Assembly (NCBI GenBank): GCA_002435825.1 | Contig: DIVL01000066.1 | Location: 49,262 to 113,261, forward strand | Reading direction: 5' to 3' | Source: Anaerolineaceae bacterium UBA6133 | Lineage (GTDB): Bacteria > Chloroflexota > Anaerolineae > Anaerolineales > Anaerolineaceae | DNA: 64,000 nt | Part shown: positions 7,515 to 16,082 of the stretch, in pieces | Layout of the letters: each line of letters opens with the position of its first letter | Numbering within the stretch: the first letter of the stretch is position 1 | Program-made: the position numbers and the translations under genes | The notes under the pieces: model-generated | What the model was told of the DNA's origin: nothing | What the model saw: only the letters and a program-made list of their open reading frames with translations | Databases searched by the model: none

Positions 7515-8300
7515 TTATCCAACGTCTTCAGACTTATCTCCACCAGAGCCAAATTGATTAATCCATTTTTGTAGTGCCCGAATAGTAGCATTGCCTTGGT
7601 CATATAAATTTGAAACCTTGTCAAAGTTTTTTTGAAAAATTGCAGTTTGATAAATCTCATTGTGCTTTTCTAACCATTCCGGTTTAGCATCGAAAATTTT
7701 ATTAGATGCTTCGCATAAAGCTACCGCTTTATTTCCAAGCGTAACTAATAGTTCACCCGAGTAGTCATAATTATGTATTGATTCTCTCTGAAAGCCATTG
7801 AGGTAGAACATTTTTCCTCTTCCGAGATTTGATGGGTGAACATACAGACTTAGATCACGATAAAATTCATAGGCATTTTCACCTAATAAATTCTCTGTCA
7901 AAAGCCTAAAGTCCCACCCGCTTTTGTAATCAAAAGATGAGTACTTCTTCGCTCTTTCTTCCGAAGGATCTTCGATGATATAGGTCAATGTCATCAATGT
8001 CTCCCACATAGATCGATACAATATCTCAGACTCAGGAAGGTATCCTTTGAACAACATGAATTGTGACGCCCTAAGCAATCTTCTTCCTCGAAGACAAAAA
8101 GAGTAAGATATACCTTTGTTTGAAAAATAATCCCAAGGGCCATTGTTTAAACTTAACCACAAATCTACTGTTTCTAAACATAAAAAAGAGTAATCAATTT
8201 CTGCTTTTTCATGCGCATAAAGATTTAATGAAAACAAAATCTCAGATGTTGATCTTCGATCTTCGGTATATTTAATTTCGTCTGGATCGTTATTGTCCAT
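7515..8300 (-). CDS. Uncharacterised AT-rich protein, possibly DUF5677-like
   Basis: I do not recognise a characterised function. The 261-residue product is mostly helical-looking, with a central RMSxWETLMTLTYI-type helix (SEILYRSMWETLMTLTYIIE) and YRDLSLYVHPS, which resemble DUF5677-type proteins; that match is from memory and weak. Base composition is clearly more AT-rich than its neighbours, suggesting recent acquisition. I prefer the ATG at 8300; the frame is open 24 codons further to 8372, but that extension reads as a short Cys- and Phe-rich peptide without a ribosome binding site. Downstream it stops 103 bp before the dnaN start. Confidence 0.55.
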   Translation of the reverse strand: MDNNDPDEIKYTEDRRSTSEILFSLNLYAHEKAEIDYSFLCLETVDLWLSLNNGPWDYFSNKGISYSFCLRGRRLLRASQFMLFKGYLPESEILYRSMWETLMTLTYIIEDPSEERAKKYSSFDYKSGWDFRLLTENLLGENAYEFYRDLSLYVHPSNLGRGKMFYLNGFQRESIHNYDYSGELLVTLGNKAVALCEASNKIFDAKPEWLEKHNEIYQTAIFQKNFDKVSNLYDQGNATIRALQKWINQFGSGGDKSEDVG

Positions 8301-8567
8301 ACAGAGCTTTCTTAGGAATAACAGAACATATGTTTTCTCAAATATACAAAAATAGTAATCAACACAGAACAATTATACACACTAAGGTAATGGTTTGTTC
8401 TTGATACCCTCGTATGAATTTCGCGCTCATTATAGAGCAGATCCACAACAAATATTTTTATAATTCTCCAAATTTGCACCTTAATACAATGATAGGTTGC
8501 ACAATTAAAACCCCCCTCTCTTTAAGGGTGGTATACCATTTTTTGAAATGAGAATGACAATCCCGGG

Positions 8568-8576
8568 TGATATAAT
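8568..8576 (+). promoter_or_regulatory. Extended -10 promoter of the nucleotidyltransferase-GNAT gene
   Basis: TGATATAAT is an extended -10 (TGn followed by TATAAT at 8571-8576) with no clear -35. The leader would be about 58 nt. The 8373-8560 gap is AT-rich with nothing else recognised. Confidence 0.5.
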
Positions 8577-8640
8577 CCAGCCAAAAGGACACCCTCCGTT
8601 TGAGGAAGAGACGACATCATACCTAGAAGGATAGCTTGCC

Positions 8641-9834
8641 ATGCCCTCACCTGCTGGTCTGGAACCAAATCAGCAAAATCTCCTTGAAGAAATTCTAAAA
8701 GGTGTTCCGCTCTGCCTGACACCCAGCCAGGCTCCCGAAATGGATCAGGAAGAAGCTCTGCGCATCATCGACCTGGCAGAAATTGGGGGCATCCCGATCG
8801 TAATCGACGGTGGTTGGGCGGTGGACGCGCACCTGGGCTGGCAAACCCGCCCGCATTCCGACCTGGATATTGCCATCAACCAGCAGTATCTGCTTCGATT
8901 TTTGGGCATCCTCAGCCGCTTGGGCTACGGGCATGTGCCGCGGGACGACCATTGGGAGCACAATTTCGTGCTGCAGGATGGCGGCGGGCACCAGGTGGAC
9001 ATCCACTCCTACGTCCGCAACGACCAGGGGCAGATTGTCGGCGGGGTCGAATACCCGGGCGATTCGCTTACAGGTCAGGGCAAGATCGGTCATGCCAAAA
9101 TCCGCTGCATCAAAGCCGACTGGCTGGTGGATTTTCATCTCGGTTTTCCCTTCGATGAGAATGACTACAACGATGTGAAATACCTCTGCAACCTCCACCG
9201 CCTGCCTTTACCCTCTGATTATCAGACCTATGAGGATGCCCGGTATACTAGCAAAGCGCAGGACCCCTGGACAGTGCTGCAGCAGTTTAATGCACGCTTA
9301 CCCCAAACTACCGCGGAGTATCTCGCGCTGATCAACTTGCTCGATAAAACCCAGGTCGAGCGCCTAAGCTCCGAAACAAAGGCGAAATTCCTGGAAGTGC
9401 AGGAAGCCCAATCCGGGGCTGAAAACGTCACCATCGCAGATTTGGTCAAGGCAGGGCTACGGTCGGGTGTGCTGTTGATTGAGGACGAGCAGGCAATCGG
9501 CGTCTGCGAGCTCATCCCACTGGCACCTCCCACTTCAGAGGAGGAAACTGCGAACGGGGGCATGCGATGGCAAGTTCGGCAGCTTAGGCTGGTAAAACGG
9601 GCAGATCATGCTTCGCTGTTTGTGTTTCTCTTGAAGGCTGTCATCAACGAAGCCTGGCGGGCGGGCGGCAACCACCTGCAGGTTTCGCCTTTGGATGACA
9701 TCACCCAGCCTCGCCCTGCTTTACCCGGGCGCTATGATGCTGCGGATATCGGCTATGCCAGTTTTTACGCTCGCGCTGGGTTTAAGCGGCTTGAACCAGT
9801 TCCCGCCAGCCACTGGGGCATCCAGCATCAGTAG
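8641..9834 (+). CDS. Fusion of LinA/ANT(2'')-like nucleotidyltransferase and a GNAT-like domain
   Basis: Residues 45-190 resemble the lincosamide and aminoglycoside nucleotidyltransferases: IDGGWAVDAHLG (55-66), RPHSDLDIAI with the metal pair Asp74/Asp76, and a third acidic residue in QVDIHSY (Asp120). Residues from about 200 to 397 look like a divergent N-acetyltransferase: QLRLVKRADHASLFVFLLKAV, then GYASFYARAGFKRLEP near the C-terminus, typical of the last GNAT strands. Known LinA-type enzymes are about 160-190 residues and stand alone. The native substrate may be an antibiotic or a cell metabolite; resistance should not be assumed. Start ATG 8641 has AGAAGGA about 10 bases upstream. Confidence 0.7.
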   Translation: MPSPAGLEPNQQNLLEEILKGVPLCLTPSQAPEMDQEEALRIIDLAEIGGIPIVIDGGWAVDAHLGWQTRPHSDLDIAINQQYLLRFLGILSRLGYGHVPRDDHWEHNFVLQDGGGHQVDIHSYVRNDQGQIVGGVEYPGDSLTGQGKIGHAKIRCIKADWLVDFHLGFPFDENDYNDVKYLCNLHRLPLPSDYQTYEDARYTSKAQDPWTVLQQFNARLPQTTAEYLALINLLDKTQVERLSSETKAKFLEVQEAQSGAENVTIADLVKAGLRSGVLLIEDEQAIGVCELIPLAPPTSEEETANGGMRWQVRQLRLVKRADHASLFVFLLKAVINEAWRAGGNHLQVSPLDDITQPRPALPGRYDAADIGYASFYARAGFKRLEPVPASHWGIQHQ

Positions 9835-9915
9835 CCTGTTGGCATCCCAGCCTGCCATTTCCACTTGGACTGGGGTATAAATTAGATATCCTTCCAAAGA
9901 TCAGAAAGGACTGCC

Positions 9916-10851
9916 ATGTACACCATATCTCTCACCCCAGACATGCAAGCCAGCGCGCTCGTGTTAGGCTGTATGCGTCTTACGAGGCTCACAGGTTCTG
10001 AACTGGATCAGCATCTCAAGACTGCCCTCGAACTGGGCATCAACTTTTTCGACCACGCCGATATTTACGGCGGCAATGGCACCTGTGAGCGCCATTTTGG
10101 CGAGTGGCTGCGCGCCAATCCGAGCTTGCGCTCCCGGATGCTTATTCAATCGAAGTGCGGCATCGTCCAGAATGAAGCCCGCCAAAACGTCGCTTTCGAC
10201 TTCTCTTTCGGGCACATCATCAAGTCTGTTGAAAATTCCTTGCAAAACCTGGGAATTGAGCAGCTCGACGCACTGCTCCTGCACCGCCCGGATGTTCTTT
10301 TTGAGCCGGAAGAGGTAGCAGCTGCGTTTGATGAGCTCTACGCCAGCGGCAAAGTGCGCGCTTTTGGCGTGAGCAACATGCACTCCCGCCAGATCGAGCT
10401 GTTACAGAGCGCCACCAGCCATAAACTGATAGCCAACCAGCTCCAGTTTGGTCCCGGGCACACAGGCATGATCGACCATGCTCTGCGCATGAACACGACA
10501 CTGCCTTTTGCCGGGGATTTTGACTCAGCTACGCTGGACTATTGCCGACTGCACGGCATGACCATCCAAGCCTGGTCGCCTTTTCAATCCAGGTTAATCG
10601 CAGGAACCTACATGGACAGCCTCGATTTTCCAGAGCTGAACGCCGCGCTGGAAGCGGTTGGGCGCAAGTATGGCATCACCAAGAATGGGGCGGTGGCAGC
10701 CTGGATCGCGCGCCATCCGGCAAAGATGCAGATGATCGCTGGCACGATGAACACCCAGCGTCTGCGTGAGATTGCCGCCGGGATGGACATCCCACTCAGC
10801 CGCGAGGATTGGTACCGCATCTATTCCAGCGAAGGGCGCGACTTGCCGTAG
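9916..10851 (+). CDS. Aldo/keto reductase, YdhF-like
   Basis: A 311-residue NADPH-dependent oxidoreductase of the AKR superfamily with the complete tetrad: Asp46 and Tyr51 in FFDHADIYG, Lys81 in QSKCGI, and His124 in LLLHRPD. The segment NQLQFGPGHTGMIDHALRMN is characteristic of the E. coli YdhF subgroup. It would reduce an aldehyde or ketone in the cytosol; the physiological substrate is unknown. Start ATG 9916 is preceded by AGAAAGGA. It stands alone, in the same direction as the fusion gene 81 bp upstream. Confidence 0.88.
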   Translation: MYTISLTPDMQASALVLGCMRLTRLTGSELDQHLKTALELGINFFDHADIYGGNGTCERHFGEWLRANPSLRSRMLIQSKCGIVQNEARQNVAFDFSFGHIIKSVENSLQNLGIEQLDALLLHRPDVLFEPEEVAAAFDELYASGKVRAFGVSNMHSRQIELLQSATSHKLIANQLQFGPGHTGMIDHALRMNTTLPFAGDFDSATLDYCRLHGMTIQAWSPFQSRLIAGTYMDSLDFPELNAALEAVGRKYGITKNGAVAAWIARHPAKMQMIAGTMNTQRLREIAAGMDIPLSREDWYRIYSSEGRDLP

Positions 10852-10939
10852 CACACAGGTTGGCAAGGCACTTGTCATTGAAGTTAAGGCTTCTGGGGCT
10901 ATTAATTTGATCAGAAAGATTAACTGAAGAGAATTACTA

Positions 10940-10948
10940 TGTTAGAAT
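10940..10948 (+). promoter_or_regulatory. Extended -10 upstream of the DinB-like gene
   Basis: TGTTAGAAT gives an extended -10 (TGn plus TAGAAT). The leader would be about 65 nt. No good -35 is visible. Confidence 0.35.
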
Positions 10949-11018
10949 TATAAAGTCAATCAATAATTGTTTCTAGAATAAGAAAGTGCTGAAAGCTTTT
11001 AAGCAAAGAGGAGAGATC

Positions 11019-11504
11019 ATGATCACGGTAAAAGAATATCAAAGTCTGCTGAAAGGCAATCTGGAGGTCATCAACGAACAGATTAAAGGTGTGAGCGACT
11101 CTGAGATGCTCATCCAACCTCCCAACGGCGGTAACTGCATGTTGTGGACTTTGGGTCATCTGACTGAGAGCTTGATCACGATCCTGCATTTCCTGGATGG
11201 AGAGAAACCAGAGGGTTTGGCCGATCTGAGCCGATTTCAAAGGGGTTCCGAACCTATTCTTGGTCCTGAGCCGGGTCTGATGACGGCTTCTGAACTGATG
11301 GCTGCTTATGAGGTGCTGCACCAGGCGGTACTTGAGAAGTTTGCGCCGATGACTGATGCTGATTTCGACGAAGAAGTTCCAGGTTTTGGGCAACCTGCAA
11401 GGCGCGGTTGGATGCTATTTTTCATGGAATTTCACCACGCCTACCACATCGGTCAGCTGGAACTTTTGCGCAACCTGGCAGGGCATACTGAAAAGATCTT
11501 ATAA
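11019..11504 (+). CDS. DinB/YfiT-family metal-binding protein
   Basis: This 161-residue protein has the four-helix DinB pattern with the metal-binding histidines His47 (TLGHLTE) and the HHAYHIGQ motif (His139, His140, His143). Members include thiol transferases (bacillithiol or mycothiol dependent) and many of unknown role. I start at ATG 11019, preceded by GAGGAGA; a GTG at 10986 is in frame but has no binding site. It is convergent with nagB, 35 bp apart. Confidence 0.8.
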   Translation: MITVKEYQSLLKGNLEVINEQIKGVSDSEMLIQPPNGGNCMLWTLGHLTESLITILHFLDGEKPEGLADLSRFQRGSEPILGPEPGLMTASELMAAYEVLHQAVLEKFAPMTDADFDEEVPGFGQPARRGWMLFFMEFHHAYHIGQLELLRNLAGHTEKIL

Positions 11505-11539
11505 GATGGTTTTTCCAGGCGATTAGTGCTTTCGCCCTG

Positions 11540-12265
11540 TCAGACTAACGCAAGGGCCTCTTTTACCGCAATCACCGCCACATTCGGGTGCAATTGGAGG
11601 ATGGAAGCCGGCAATTGCGGGTCGATGGGACCCTTGATCATCCGGGCAATGGCAGAAGCTTTATTCGGTCCACTCGCCAAAAGCAGGATCAATTTTGCGC
11701 TGAAAATCGAGCGCATGCCCATGGTGATAGCCTGTCGCGGCACTTCAGCTTCGCTCTCAAAGAAACGGGCGTTGGCTTTGATCGTTTCTTCATTCAGATC
11801 TACCAGGTGGGTTTGCGCAAAGAAGAAAGTGTGGGGCTCGTTGAAGGCAATATGACCGTTATCCCCGATTCCCAGCAATTGGATGTCAGTGCCGCCGAGC
11901 GAGGCAACCATGCCGTCGTATTCCGCGCAGGTCCTGGCAACATCCTGGGTAAGCCCGTCGGGAACATGGGTGTTTTCAAGGGGGATATTAATGTGGTCAA
12001 AAAGGTTTTGGCGCATAAAGTAACGGTAACTTTGTGCATGCTCCGGGCTCAATCCGAAATACTCGTCCAGATTGAAAGAGAGCACGTTTGAAAAATCAAG
12101 CTCCTCATCCCTATGGAAGCGGACCAGCTCCTTGTAGGTGCCAACGGGGGTTGAGCCCGTGGCAAGCCCCAGCACACTTTGCGGCTTAAGCTGCACCTGG
12201 GCAGCGATGATGCGGGCAGCCTTGCGGCTCATATCGGCATAATCAACACAAGAAATAATTTGCAT
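11540..12265 (-). CDS. nagB: Glucosamine-6-phosphate deaminase
   Basis: NagB converts glucosamine-6-phosphate to fructose-6-phosphate and ammonia, the entry of amino sugars into glycolysis. Motifs present are GLATGSTPVGTY (phosphate binding), FNLDEYFGL with the catalytic Asp67, and GIGDNGHIAFNEP with His138 and the following Glu. At 241 residues it matches the short, Bacillus-type form without the allosteric C-terminal extension of E. coli. ATG 12265 follows GGAG with 8-base spacing. No nagA or transporter is adjacent. A secreted glycan deacetylase in this window could feed the same amino-sugar flow, but this is only a guess. Confidence 0.92.
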   Translation of the reverse strand: MQIISCVDYADMSRKAARIIAAQVQLKPQSVLGLATGSTPVGTYKELVRFHRDEELDFSNVLSFNLDEYFGLSPEHAQSYRYFMRQNLFDHINIPLENTHVPDGLTQDVARTCAEYDGMVASLGGTDIQLLGIGDNGHIAFNEPHTFFFAQTHLVDLNEETIKANARFFESEAEVPRQAITMGMRSIFSAKLILLLASGPNKASAIARMIKGPIDPQLPASILQLHPNVAVIAVKEALALV

Positions 12266-12298
12266 GGCACACTCCAAAGATGGTTTATCGGTAACAAT

Positions 12299-12353
12299 AT
12301 TATATACCGATACATTTCGAAACAAGCCCGCAGCCCTGAAGCCCGGGTATAAT
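12299..12353. promoter_or_regulatory. Divergent promoters for nagB and kbl
   Basis: A leftward TATAAT (12304-12299) serves nagB and a rightward TATAAT (12348-12353) serves kbl; both lack a strong -35. Predicted leaders are about 26 nt (nagB) and 23 nt (kbl). Confidence 0.45.
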
Positions 12354-12382
12354 TTGGGGAACGAAAAGAGAAAGAGGAGAGC

Positions 12383-13567
12383 ATGACGGATAAATTAGCC
12401 TGGATAGATGAAGAACTTGCAAATTTGAAGGAAACCGGTTTTTATAACACCATCCCCATAATGGATTCTCCGCAGGGAGCCTCCGTGGTGATCAATGGTA
12501 AACGGGTGCTCAATTTCTGTGCCAATAACTACCTTGGCTTAGCCAACCATCCCCGCCTGGTTCAAGCGGCTACCCAGGCCATGCAAAAGTATGGCGTTGG
12601 TCCTGGCGCGGTTCGGTCGATTGCAGGCACCATGAGCCTGCACCTCGAGCTCGAAAGGCGCATGGCGGAATTTAAGCATGTCGAAGCCGCGGTAACATTC
12701 CAGTCTGGCTTCACCGCCAACGGTGCAACGATCCCGGCTTTGGTCGGCAAGGAAGACGCCATTTTTTCGGATGAGCTCAACCACGCCTCGATTATCGACG
12801 GATCGCGCCTCTCTGGTGCCAAGATTCACCGTTACGCGCATTGTGACCCGGCGGATCTCGAGCGGGTTGTCCGGGAAGCTGCCGGTACCTACCGCCGCGG
12901 ATTGATGATCACCGATGGTGTCTTTTCGATGGACGGCGACTATGCTCCCCTCGATAAACTCGTGGAGGTGGCTAAGAAATTTGACCTGATGACCATGGTT
13001 GACGACGCGCATGGCGAGGGTGTTTTGGGGGAAGGCGGTCGCGGCATCGTGGACCATTTCAAGTTGCACGGTCAGGTGGACGTTGAAGTTGGCACCTTCA
13101 GCAAGGCCTTTGGAGTTGTTGGCGGTGTGGTTGCAGGCAATGCCAGAATCATTGAGTGGCTGCGCCAGCGCGGACGCCCGTTCCTCTTCTCATCCGCGGT
13201 AACGGTTCCAGATACGGCTGCCTGCCTGGCAGCGGTGGACCTACTGGAAGAGTCCACCGAACTCGTGGATTGCTTATGGGCAAATGCGCGCTTCTTCCAG
13301 TCTGAAATGCAGAAGCTCGGCTTCGACATCGGCAAGACCCAGACCCCAATCACGCCCGTGATGCTGGGAGAGGTGCAGCTGGCGCGCCAGTTCAGCCGCG
13401 AACTGCTGGCTGAGGGCGTCTTCGCAGGCTCACTTGGCTTCCCGACCGTGCCAGTGGGCAAGGCGCGCATCCGTGTGATGATCTCCGCCGCCCACAGCCA
13501 GGACGATCTCGAGCAGGCTCTCGACGCCTTCGATAAGGTGGGCAAGAGGCTTGGCAAAGTCGCGTGA
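12383..13567 (+). CDS. kbl: Glycine C-acetyltransferase (2-amino-3-ketobutyrate CoA ligase)
   Basis: A PLP enzyme of the alpha-oxoamine synthase family that cleaves 2-amino-3-oxobutyrate with CoA to glycine and acetyl-CoA, completing threonine breakdown. The 394-residue length is standard. Visible motifs are [42 protein letters not shown] and the PLP lysine in GTFSKAFG (about Lys241). GAAAGAGGAGAGC precedes the ATG. The usual partner threonine dehydrogenase (tdh) is absent here. The sequence fits Kbl better than BioF (8-amino-7-oxononanoate synthase), but the two are hard to separate by eye. A strong terminator follows. Confidence 0.88.
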   Translation: MTDKLAWIDEELANLKETGFYNTIPIMDSPQGASVVINGKRVLNFCANNYLGLANHPRLVQAATQAMQKYGVGPGAVRSIAGTMSLHLELERRMAEFKHVEAAVTFQSGFTANGATIPALVGKEDAIFSDELNHASIIDGSRLSGAKIHRYAHCDPADLERVVREAAGTYRRGLMITDGVFSMDGDYAPLDKLVEVAKKFDLMTMVDDAHGEGVLGEGGRGIVDHFKLHGQVDVEVGTFSKAFGVVGGVVAGNARIIEWLRQRGRPFLFSSAVTVPDTAACLAAVDLLEESTELVDCLWANARFFQSEMQKLGFDIGKTQTPITPVMLGEVQLARQFSRELLAEGVFAGSLGFPTVPVGKARIRVMISAAHSQDDLEQALDAFDKVGKRLGKVA

Positions 13568-13603
13568 TACCGACAGGTATTTCAAGCATCTGAAGATATA
13601 AAT

Positions 13604-13644
13604 AAACCCCTCTTCGACGTTCGAACGAAGAGGGGTTTTATTTA
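13604..13644. terminator. Terminator between kbl and the nucleoside phosphorylase gene
   Basis: AAACCCCTCTTCG (13604-13616) pairs perfectly with CGAAGAGGGGTTT (13626-13638) around 9 nt and is followed by TTTTATTT. It can act in both directions for the two convergent genes. Confidence 0.9.
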
Positions 13645-13737
13645 ATTGTTTCAGCTTATAGATAATCGAGCGTAGTAATCCGATCTCGTGCTCAGTGAAT
13701 CAGGGATTTAATTGAGGTCATCCATGACCGGAATACC

Positions 13738-14475
13738 TTACCCGTCAATAAACACCTTGCGCAGGGCTTCCAATGCAGTCACAATCTCGTTGCGTTCCCC
13801 TTGCATGGCTAAATTCTCACCGCTGACATAAGAACCAATCGATTCAAGCGTGTCTTGCTTATAGGCAACGACGTTATTCAGGATGGAAGCCGTTTTAAAA
13901 CCCCTTAAACTTCCAATTGTGAACAAAGCGGCTGTTTCCATGTCTGCGCCAAGCACACCCTGCCGCGACCAATAAGCGTCGATTTCGGCTTCCTGATCAG
14001 TGTAAAAACTATCATGGCTGCGAGCTATCCCGATATGGTGGGCAAAGCCCCGCTCTTTGGCAGCCTCGATGCAAGCAAACATCAGTTCTGCGTCGGGAAC
14101 CGCAGGGAAAATTGCCTGGCTGTAGGTTTTTGAGGCGCCGTCGTCCTTGACTGCACCGTTGACAATGATGAGATCGCCCAATTTCACCTTGGGTTGCAGC
14201 GCACCGCAGCTGCCAACGCGGATCATTGCCCTGACGCCGATGTTGTGCAGCTCTTCTGCGGCAATTCCAGCTGATGCCCCACCAATACCTGTGGAGACTG
14301 CCAGCACAGGCAGACCCTTATAGGTGCCTTGCAGACTGCGAAATTCACGATTGTAAGCCAGTTCGGTTACGTCGCTCAGGAAAGGGGCAATACGGTCGAG
14401 CCGTGCTGGGTCGCCGGGTAACAACGCGCAGCGGGCATTGACAGTTTCATCGAGTTGAATGTGAGGTTGCAGCAT
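13738..14475 (-). CDS. Nucleoside phosphorylase, uridine phosphorylase-like
   Basis: A PNP/UDP-family enzyme that splits nucleosides with phosphate to a base and (deoxy)ribose-1-phosphate. The 245-residue product has LLPGDPARLDRI near the N-terminus (phosphate site), STGIGGASAGIAAEEL, RVGSCGALQ, and GADMETAALF, the substrate-binding Met-Glu region. The sequence looks closest to uridine phosphorylases (udp), but base preference is uncertain. ATG 14475 follows AGAGGAAAC; the frame is open another 22 codons without a signal. It diverges from a PfkB kinase gene, and a deaminase and nucleoside hydrolase lie nearby, so nucleoside salvage is the likely theme. Confidence 0.85.
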   Translation of the reverse strand: MLQPHIQLDETVNARCALLPGDPARLDRIAPFLSDVTELAYNREFRSLQGTYKGLPVLAVSTGIGGASAGIAAEELHNIGVRAMIRVGSCGALQPKVKLGDLIIVNGAVKDDGASKTYSQAIFPAVPDAELMFACIEAAKERGFAHHIGIARSHDSFYTDQEAEIDAYWSRQGVLGADMETAALFTIGSLRGFKTASILNNVVAYKQDTLESIGSYVSGENLAMQGERNEIVTALEALRKVFIDG

Positions 14476-14510
14476 GTTTCCTCTTTTCTTTTGGGATGGG
14501 CTTCTCCCAG

Positions 14511-14516
14511 TATAAT
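14511..14516 (+). promoter_or_regulatory. -10 element of the PfkB kinase operon
   Basis: TATAAT at 14511-14516 with a weak -35 (CTTTTG, 17-bp spacing). The leader would be about 30 nt and contain AAAGGA. Confidence 0.45.
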
Positions 14517-14552
14517 TGTCTCTACCACGAAAATCAAACAAAAGGACTGGTT

Positions 14553-15473
14553 ATGCCTATTCTAAACTTTGGTTCACTCAATATTGACCATGTATACCGG
14601 GTGGACACTTTTGTGCTCCCAGGCGAAACCAAACACACCAAATCTTACACAGTCAACAGCGGCGGCAAGGGGCTCAACCAATCCATCGCGGCTTCCAGGG
14701 CTGGCAGCCAGGTGCTTCACGCTGGTATTGCTGGCAGAGATGGCGGCTTTTTGGTCGAGATGCTGCAAGCAGCTGGAGTGGACACCTCGTTGATGCTGAC
14801 TTCATCGGAGGTCAGCGGGCATGCCATCATCCAGGTGGCGGATTCCGGACAGAACTGTATCCTGCTGTATGGTGGTACGAATCAAATGCTTACTGAAGAC
14901 TATGTGGACCGAACGCTGGACGCATTTGGCAATGAAGGTTTTGTGCTGCTCCAGAACGAGACCAATCTGGTAGGCAGGATTATCGAAAAAGCCGCCAGGA
15001 AGGGCTTGAAAGTGGCATTAAATGCTGCTCCGTACGCCGAAAATGTGAATACTTACCCTATCAACCAGCTCGATTGGCTGATTGTTAACGAGGTTGAAGG
15101 GGGAGAAATCATCGGCGGGGTGGCGGACGAATCCTTGCTGCAGCGGTTGGCTGAGCGATTCCCTCAGGCTGGCATTCTGCTCACGCTCGGGTCACGCGGC
15201 GCGCAGTGTTTTCGGGACGGTCATTTCGCCAGCATCGGCAGCTGCAAGGTGCAGGCGGTCGATACCACGGCTGCCGGCGACACCTTCAGCGGTTATTTTC
15301 TTTCCGGCGTGCTGGAAGGGTTAAGTCTGGCTGAGACGCTGCGTCTGGCGACCGTGGCTTCAGCGTTGTGCGTCCAGCGGCCAGGTGCGGCAGATTCCAT
15401 CCCAACCCGGGCTGAAGTGGAGCAGGTGCTAAAAGAAGGCACGCTGCAGGTTCCCGAGGTGCGAGAATGGTAA
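14553..15473 (+). CDS. PfkB-family carbohydrate kinase, ribokinase-like
   Basis: A 306-residue sugar or nucleoside kinase. The two PfkB signatures are present: GGKGLNQSIAASRAG near residues 35-50, and DTTAAGDTFSGYF with the catalytic Asp late in the protein. The overall pattern fits ribokinase best; it would phosphorylate ribose released by the neighbouring nucleoside enzymes. ATG 14553 follows AAAGGA. It is the first gene of a rightward operon and overlaps the next gene by 7 bases. Confidence 0.85.
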   Translation: MPILNFGSLNIDHVYRVDTFVLPGETKHTKSYTVNSGGKGLNQSIAASRAGSQVLHAGIAGRDGGFLVEMLQAAGVDTSLMLTSSEVSGHAIIQVADSGQNCILLYGGTNQMLTEDYVDRTLDAFGNEGFVLLQNETNLVGRIIEKAARKGLKVALNAAPYAENVNTYPINQLDWLIVNEVEGGEIIGGVADESLLQRLAERFPQAGILLTLGSRGAQCFRDGHFASIGSCKVQAVDTTAAGDTFSGYFLSGVLEGLSLAETLRLATVASALCVQRPGAADSIPTRAEVEQVLKEGTLQVPEVREW

Positions 15474-16057
15474 GGTTGCTTTACATCGACTGTTGTATCC
15501 GACGGGAACTTTCCCGAACGCGCATCCTTGCCGAAGCCGTTCTGGCAGCGCTGCAAGCCAAAGGTGCTTACCAGGTGGAAAGATTGTGCTTGATGGATGA
15601 GCCTTTAATGCCATTGAGCGAAGGGTTCTTTGACCAACGTGAAAGCTTGCTGGCGGAACACGACTACCTACATCCCCGATTTCGCTATGCCCATCAATTC
15701 AGCCAGGCAGATCGGGTGATTGTGGCGGCTCCATTTTGGGATCTGAGTTTTCCCGCTTTGTTGAGACTTTATATCGAGAACATCAGTGTGGAAGGCATTA
15801 CCTTTGGCGTGGACGAGCGCGGCCCTCATGGCTTATGTAGGGCGGAACGACTGTTATTCCTGACTACTCGCGGTGGGGACTATCGCCATTCGAGGCTTGA
15901 GATGGGCGCAAGATATTTAGAGGCTTTATGCGAATTTTGGGGTATCCCGCGTTTTGATGTTGTTGCCGCTGATGGGCTCGATTTAGGTCGGGAAGAAGTA
16001 AAGACGATTCTCGACCGGGCTATCGAAGAGGCGCTCACATCGGTGGAGGATTTCTAA
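15467..16057 (+). CDS. Flavodoxin-fold NAD(P)H dehydrogenase/azoreductase-like protein
   Basis: A 196-residue protein with the flavodoxin-2 fold: RLLYIDCCIRRELSRT at the N-terminus where FMN phosphate binds, and APFWDLSFPALLRLYIENI, the equivalent of the azoreductase segment FNMPPALKAYID. It may reduce quinones or other acceptors through FMN. ATG 15467 lies inside the kinase gene and follows GAGG with 7-base spacing, so translation is probably coupled. Its role beside nucleoside salvage enzymes is not obvious. Confidence 0.75.
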   Translation: MVRLLYIDCCIRRELSRTRILAEAVLAALQAKGAYQVERLCLMDEPLMPLSEGFFDQRESLLAEHDYLHPRFRYAHQFSQADRVIVAAPFWDLSFPALLRLYIENISVEGITFGVDERGPHGLCRAERLLFLTTRGGDYRHSRLEMGARYLEALCEFWGIPRFDVVAADGLDLGREEVKTILDRAIEEALTSVEDF

Positions 16058-16082
16058 AATTCTAAAAAGTGGAGCATAGAAA

